Assembly (NCBI GenBank): GCA_002450755.1
Contig: DKAI01000211.1
Span: 1 to 8,254 of the forward strand
Length of the DNA: 8,254 nt
DNA from: Deltaproteobacteria bacterium UBA6930
GTDB taxonomy: Bacteria > Myxococcota_A > UBA9160 > UBA6930
Direction of reading: 5' to 3'
Shown here: in pieces, positions 6,143 through 8,254 of the stretch
Numbering within the stretch: the stretch's first letter is position 1
Layout of the letters: each line of letters begins with the position of its first letter
Made by a program: the position numbers and the translations under genes
The notes under the pieces: model-generated
Seen by the model: only the letters and a program-made list of their open reading frames with translations
What the model was told of the DNA's origin: nothing
The model's database searches: none

Positions 6143-6238
6143 GAAAGAATGGCGGCCTGACTGGTCGAATTTCGAAAAATTTAGAGTCCATTTACTCCCC
6201 AGCTTGACTGATAAAGCCAGCTCGAGAACACTTCCATT

Positions 6239-6835
6239 ATGTTTAGAAACTGCTTTTCAAATCTTCTCCAGAGAATCAATCTGGTAACCGTTGCTATGGC
6301 GATAATCTTTGCGTCGTTGAGCACGGCACAAATGAGCTACTCGGAGGACAATGCGAAGAAAACACCAAAAATTTACAAGTGGATAGACCAAAACGGAATC
6401 TCACACTACACGACCGATGTAGAACGAATCCCGAAAGTTTTACGGCGCCAACTCAAACGAGGCGGATCCCCACCAGAGGGAGGCGAAGAGACTGAGGAAA
6501 CTAAAATCGGCTTTAGCGAAAAGATGGCACCGAGAAAGAGCGGGTTCTCCCAAAATGCCCGTTTAACACCTTCAGAAAAAAGTCCAACAGCATCCGGTCA
6601 AACTTTTGTCGACCAAGAAAGAATCAACGTCCTGGACGCAGAAATATCGGCTTTACAAGAAGCTATAACAACTGATGAAGAGGCTCTTAAGTCTCTTATA
6701 AGTAGGAGCGAAGGGAAAGAAATTGACCAAGCCGGACACCTTGCAACCTTAAGGGAGTTGGGTGAACGACTTCCCGATTCATTAAAACTTCTGGAGACGC
6801 TCCGTGCGGAACGTGCGGCTATTAGCGCGAATTGA
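6239..6835 (+). CDS. Secreted DUF4124-domain protein with C-terminal coiled coil
   Basis: DUF4124 is a short extracytoplasmic domain of unknown function found mostly in proteobacteria. The 198-residue protein has an N-terminal signal peptide (hydrophobic 15-30, likely cut after STA at 28-30). The domain follows: KIYKWIDQNGISHYTTDVER (44-63), matching the family pattern YxWxDxxGxxHYT. Residues 75-122 are a low-complexity, Glu-, Lys-, Ser- and Pro-rich linker. Residues 125-195 look like an alpha-helical coiled coil (VLDAEISALQEAITTDEEAL, LRELGERLPDSLKLLETLRA). No cysteine pair or catalytic motif is visible. The ATG has no clear Shine-Dalgarno; an in-frame ATG at 6296 would remove most of the signal peptide and is less likely. 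The stop lies 6 bases before cofD, so co-transcription is likely. Function is unknown; an envelope structural or binding role is inference. Confidence 0.88.
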   Translation: MFRNCFSNLLQRINLVTVAMAIIFASLSTAQMSYSEDNAKKTPKIYKWIDQNGISHYTTDVERIPKVLRRQLKRGGSPPEGGEETEETKIGFSEKMAPRKSGFSQNARLTPSEKSPTASGQTFVDQERINVLDAEISALQEAITTDEEALKSLISRSEGKEIDQAGHLATLRELGERLPDSLKLLETLRAERAAISAN

Positions 6836-6841
6836 GGACCT

Positions 6842-7792
6842 ATGGCTGAGGGGATTCGAATAGTTGCTCTTGCGGGAGGCGTCGGAGCGGCCCGTTTTCT
6901 CCGAGGTCTTGTGAAGGTTTGTGATCCTGCAACGATAACAATTATCGGAAATACAGGAGACGATAGAGAGTTCTATGGAGTACACGTTTCTCCCGATTTG
7001 GACATAGTAACCTACACCTTAGCAGGGAAGGTCAATGCCTCTGCAGGATTCGGTTTAGAGGGAGACCACTTCTCTATTATCGACACTCTGAGTCAGTTCG
7101 GACACGATACTTGGTTTCGCCTTGGCGACCTCGATTTTTCTACTTGTTTGCACCGCACCCTTAAGCTGAAGGAAGGTGCGTCACTAACAGATGTTACCCG
7201 GGAACTTGGGAGGTACTTCGAAATTGGATCGTTAATTTTGCCGATGTCTGACGGGCCATGCCCGACCTTTATAAGGTTGAACGATGGACGACGAATGCAT
7301 TTTGAGGAATACCTCATCCGAGATGGGGCCCCCGACAATGTCTCTGAAATAGACTTATCCGCGGCTAAAACTCAGCAGCCCGGGCCCCAGATTATACCGT
7401 CGATTCTGCACGCCGACGTTATCTTCATCTGCCCGAGTAATCCAGTTGTCTCTATCGGTCCAATTCTAGCTTTATCAGGTGTGAGAGAGGCACTTCATCG
7501 GACTCAAGCCTCTGTGGTGGCAGTCTCCCCCATCGTAGGAGGATCTCCGATTAAGGGCCCAGCGGATCGTTTGCTCAAGGCTATCGGAGTGGAAGTATCC
7601 GCGCGCGGAATAGCGAACTTGTATTCGGACTTCTGCAAAGGCATGATATTTGATGAGCAGGATGTGGAACAATTGGATGCAATAAAAAAGCTCGGATACC
7701 AAACTTCAGTGTTAGATACGTTGATGGTGGACCAAGCGAAATCGGAAGCTGTTGCCTTAGAGGCTGTACGTCTGGCCGAAAATCTCAGCTGA
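6842..7792 (+). CDS. cofD: F420 biosynthesis transferase CofD (2-phospho-L-lactate/phosphoenolpyruvate transferase)
   Basis: CofD (FbiA in actinobacteria) transfers a phosphorylated C3 acid from its guanylyl-activated form to the deazaflavin Fo, giving F420-0 or dehydro-F420-0 in the cytosol. The 316-residue protein is full length. Motifs in order: ALAGGVGAARFLRGL (9-23), NTGDD (37-41), SPDLDIVTYTLAG (50-62), FRLGDLD (92-98), EGASLTDVT (111-119), LPMSD (133-137), CPSNPVVSIGPI (197-208), AVSPIVGGSPIKGPA (227-241) and LDTLM (291-295). These match the archaeal and bacterial CofD family over the whole length. The N-terminal GGVGAAR form is the usual bacterial variant. Start ATG at 6842 has GAGG four bases upstream. 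Its stop overlaps the ATG of a six-codon reading frame, and cofC follows after 28 bases, so the two act as a unit. The acid used (phospholactate, PEP or phosphoglycerate) cannot be read here. Confidence 0.95.
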   Translation: MAEGIRIVALAGGVGAARFLRGLVKVCDPATITIIGNTGDDREFYGVHVSPDLDIVTYTLAGKVNASAGFGLEGDHFSIIDTLSQFGHDTWFRLGDLDFSTCLHRTLKLKEGASLTDVTRELGRYFEIGSLILPMSDGPCPTFIRLNDGRRMHFEEYLIRDGAPDNVSEIDLSAAKTQQPGPQIIPSILHADVIFICPSNPVVSIGPILALSGVREALHRTQASVVAVSPIVGGSPIKGPADRLLKAIGVEVSARGIANLYSDFCKGMIFDEQDVEQLDAIKKLGYQTSVLDTLMVDQAKSEAVALEAVRLAENLS

Positions 7793-7812
7793 TGCGTGTA
7801 GTAAAAAGATAA
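7792..7812 (+). other. Six-codon mini reading frame overlapping the cofD stop
   Basis: The cofD stop TGA and an ATG overlap as TGATG. The frame reads Met-Arg-Val-Val-Lys-Arg and stops at TAA, nine bases before the cofC ATG and in a different frame from cofC. The peptide resembles the usual start of CofC proteins (MRVV). It could be a coupling leader, the remnant of an older cofC start after a frameshift, or chance. Confidence 0.3.
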
Positions 7813-7820
7813 AGAATCGT

Positions 7821-8254
7821 ATGACCCCAGTCCTTCTTCCCATAAAAGAACTGCAAAGCACCAAGTCCCGTCTTGCAGTTGACTTGCCTCGACGCGCGGT
7901 CGAGCTGGTCACTGTCGCAATGCTTAAAGACCTTGTTGAATGTATGAGAAATGTTCCCGAGGTTGATACCGTTTTTGTAGTAACTCCAGACAAAACATTG
8001 GCGAACATTGCAATTGGTCGTGGGGCAGAAGCAATGCTAATAGAGACACCCGGTTTAAACCCCTCTCTCGATGTCGCCACTCAAAGAATCTGTTCACTCG
8101 GAGCCTCAAGAGTTCTAATAACTTTAGGCGACGTCGCAGGAGCACTACCCAAAGAAGTCTCAAAACTCTTCAGATCATTGGATGAGCAGGGAGGAAAGGG
8201 GGTTGTTTTGGCACCTTCGGGAGACGGAGGTTCCTCGGCATTACTACGGGCTCC
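7821..8254 (+). CDS. cofC: F420 biosynthesis guanylyltransferase CofC/FbiD, partial (3' end beyond window)
   Basis: CofC/FbiD activates 2-phospholactate, phosphoenolpyruvate or 3-phosphoglycerate with GTP to supply CofD. The 144 visible codons (family about 200-220) begin TPVLLPIKELQSTKSRLA (2-19), the family's N-terminal nucleotide-binding pattern PxKxLxxAKSRL. VDTVFVVTPD (48-57), GLNPSLDVA (78-86), LITLGDV (99-105) and VLAPSGDGGSSALLRA (129-144) follow as expected for a GT-A/MobA-like fold. The metal-binding Asp104 lies in GDVAGAL where relatives usually read (A/G)DLPxL, and GGSSALL replaces the more common GGTNALL. There is no good Shine-Dalgarno before ATG 7821; translation is probably coupled to cofD or to the mini frame. 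The frame is open upstream to within cofD but has no better start. Adjacency to cofD makes the assignment firm although incomplete. Confidence 0.9.
   Translation, partial: MTPVLLPIKELQSTKSRLAVDLPRRAVELVTVAMLKDLVECMRNVPEVDTVFVVTPDKTLANIAIGRGAEAMLIETPGLNPSLDVATQRICSLGASRVLITLGDVAGALPKEVSKLFRSLDEQGGKGVVLAPSGDGGSSALLRA

Noticed and set aside
6204..6232. Possible promoter before the DUF4124 gene (TTGACT, 17 bases, AACACT)
   Set aside because: The -35 is good but the -10 matches only three of six bases, and the start point would fall on the start codon. Too weak to call.
7757..8080. 107-codon minus-strand frame across the cofD-cofC junction
   Set aside because: It is antisense to two recognised genes, Ser/Thr/Arg-rich, and has no family resemblance.

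Overview
The window comes from a Gram-negative bacterium. It encodes an MlaA/VacJ outer-membrane lipid-asymmetry protein and a DUF4124 periplasmic protein, makes isoprenoids by the MEP (deoxyxylulose phosphate) pathway, and makes coenzyme F420. Base composition looks balanced (close to half G+C by eye). The order xseA-xseB-ispA-dxs is a conserved proteobacterial arrangement. DUF4124 together with F420 genes suggests an uncultured deltaproteobacteria-like lineage, but I cannot place it more closely from sequence alone. I see no tRNA, rRNA, insertion sequence, CRISPR or phage gene. Coding density is high and this looks like core chromosome rather than an island.

Left half (1-5106, all minus strand). 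Transcription runs right to left through ctpA (S41 carboxy-terminal processing protease), xseA and xseB (exonuclease VII large and small subunits), ispA (short-chain polyprenyl diphosphate synthase) and dxs (1-deoxyxylulose-5-phosphate synthase, cut by the left edge). Gaps are 37 to 105 bases and hold no terminator, so a single operon is likely. Dxs makes the first MEP intermediate and IspA condenses the final C5 units, so precursor supply and chain elongation are expressed together. ExoVII and the protease are operon partners with no direct metabolic link.

Divergent spacer (5107-5363). This 257-base gap separates ctpA from mlaA. It holds a good candidate promoter for mlaA whose -35/-10 spacer contains a perfect 12-bp palindrome, plus three more dyads. 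It is the most likely regulatory spot in the window.

Right half (5364-8254, all plus strand). In order: mlaA, a strong hairpin without a T-tract, a secreted DUF4124/coiled-coil protein, cofD and the 5' two thirds of cofC (cut by the right edge). CofC activates a phosphorylated C3 acid with GTP, and CofD transfers that moiety to Fo to give (dehydro-)F420-0. The DUF4124 gene lies 6 bases upstream of cofD and is probably co-transcribed with it.

No wholly new system is evident. The points most worth checking are the shortened loop after the second aspartate motif of IspA, the palindromic promoter spacer, the F420 pair with its divergent CofC motifs, two in-frame G9 tracts in catalytic regions of ispA and xseA, and unusual cysteine pairs in CtpA and MlaA.
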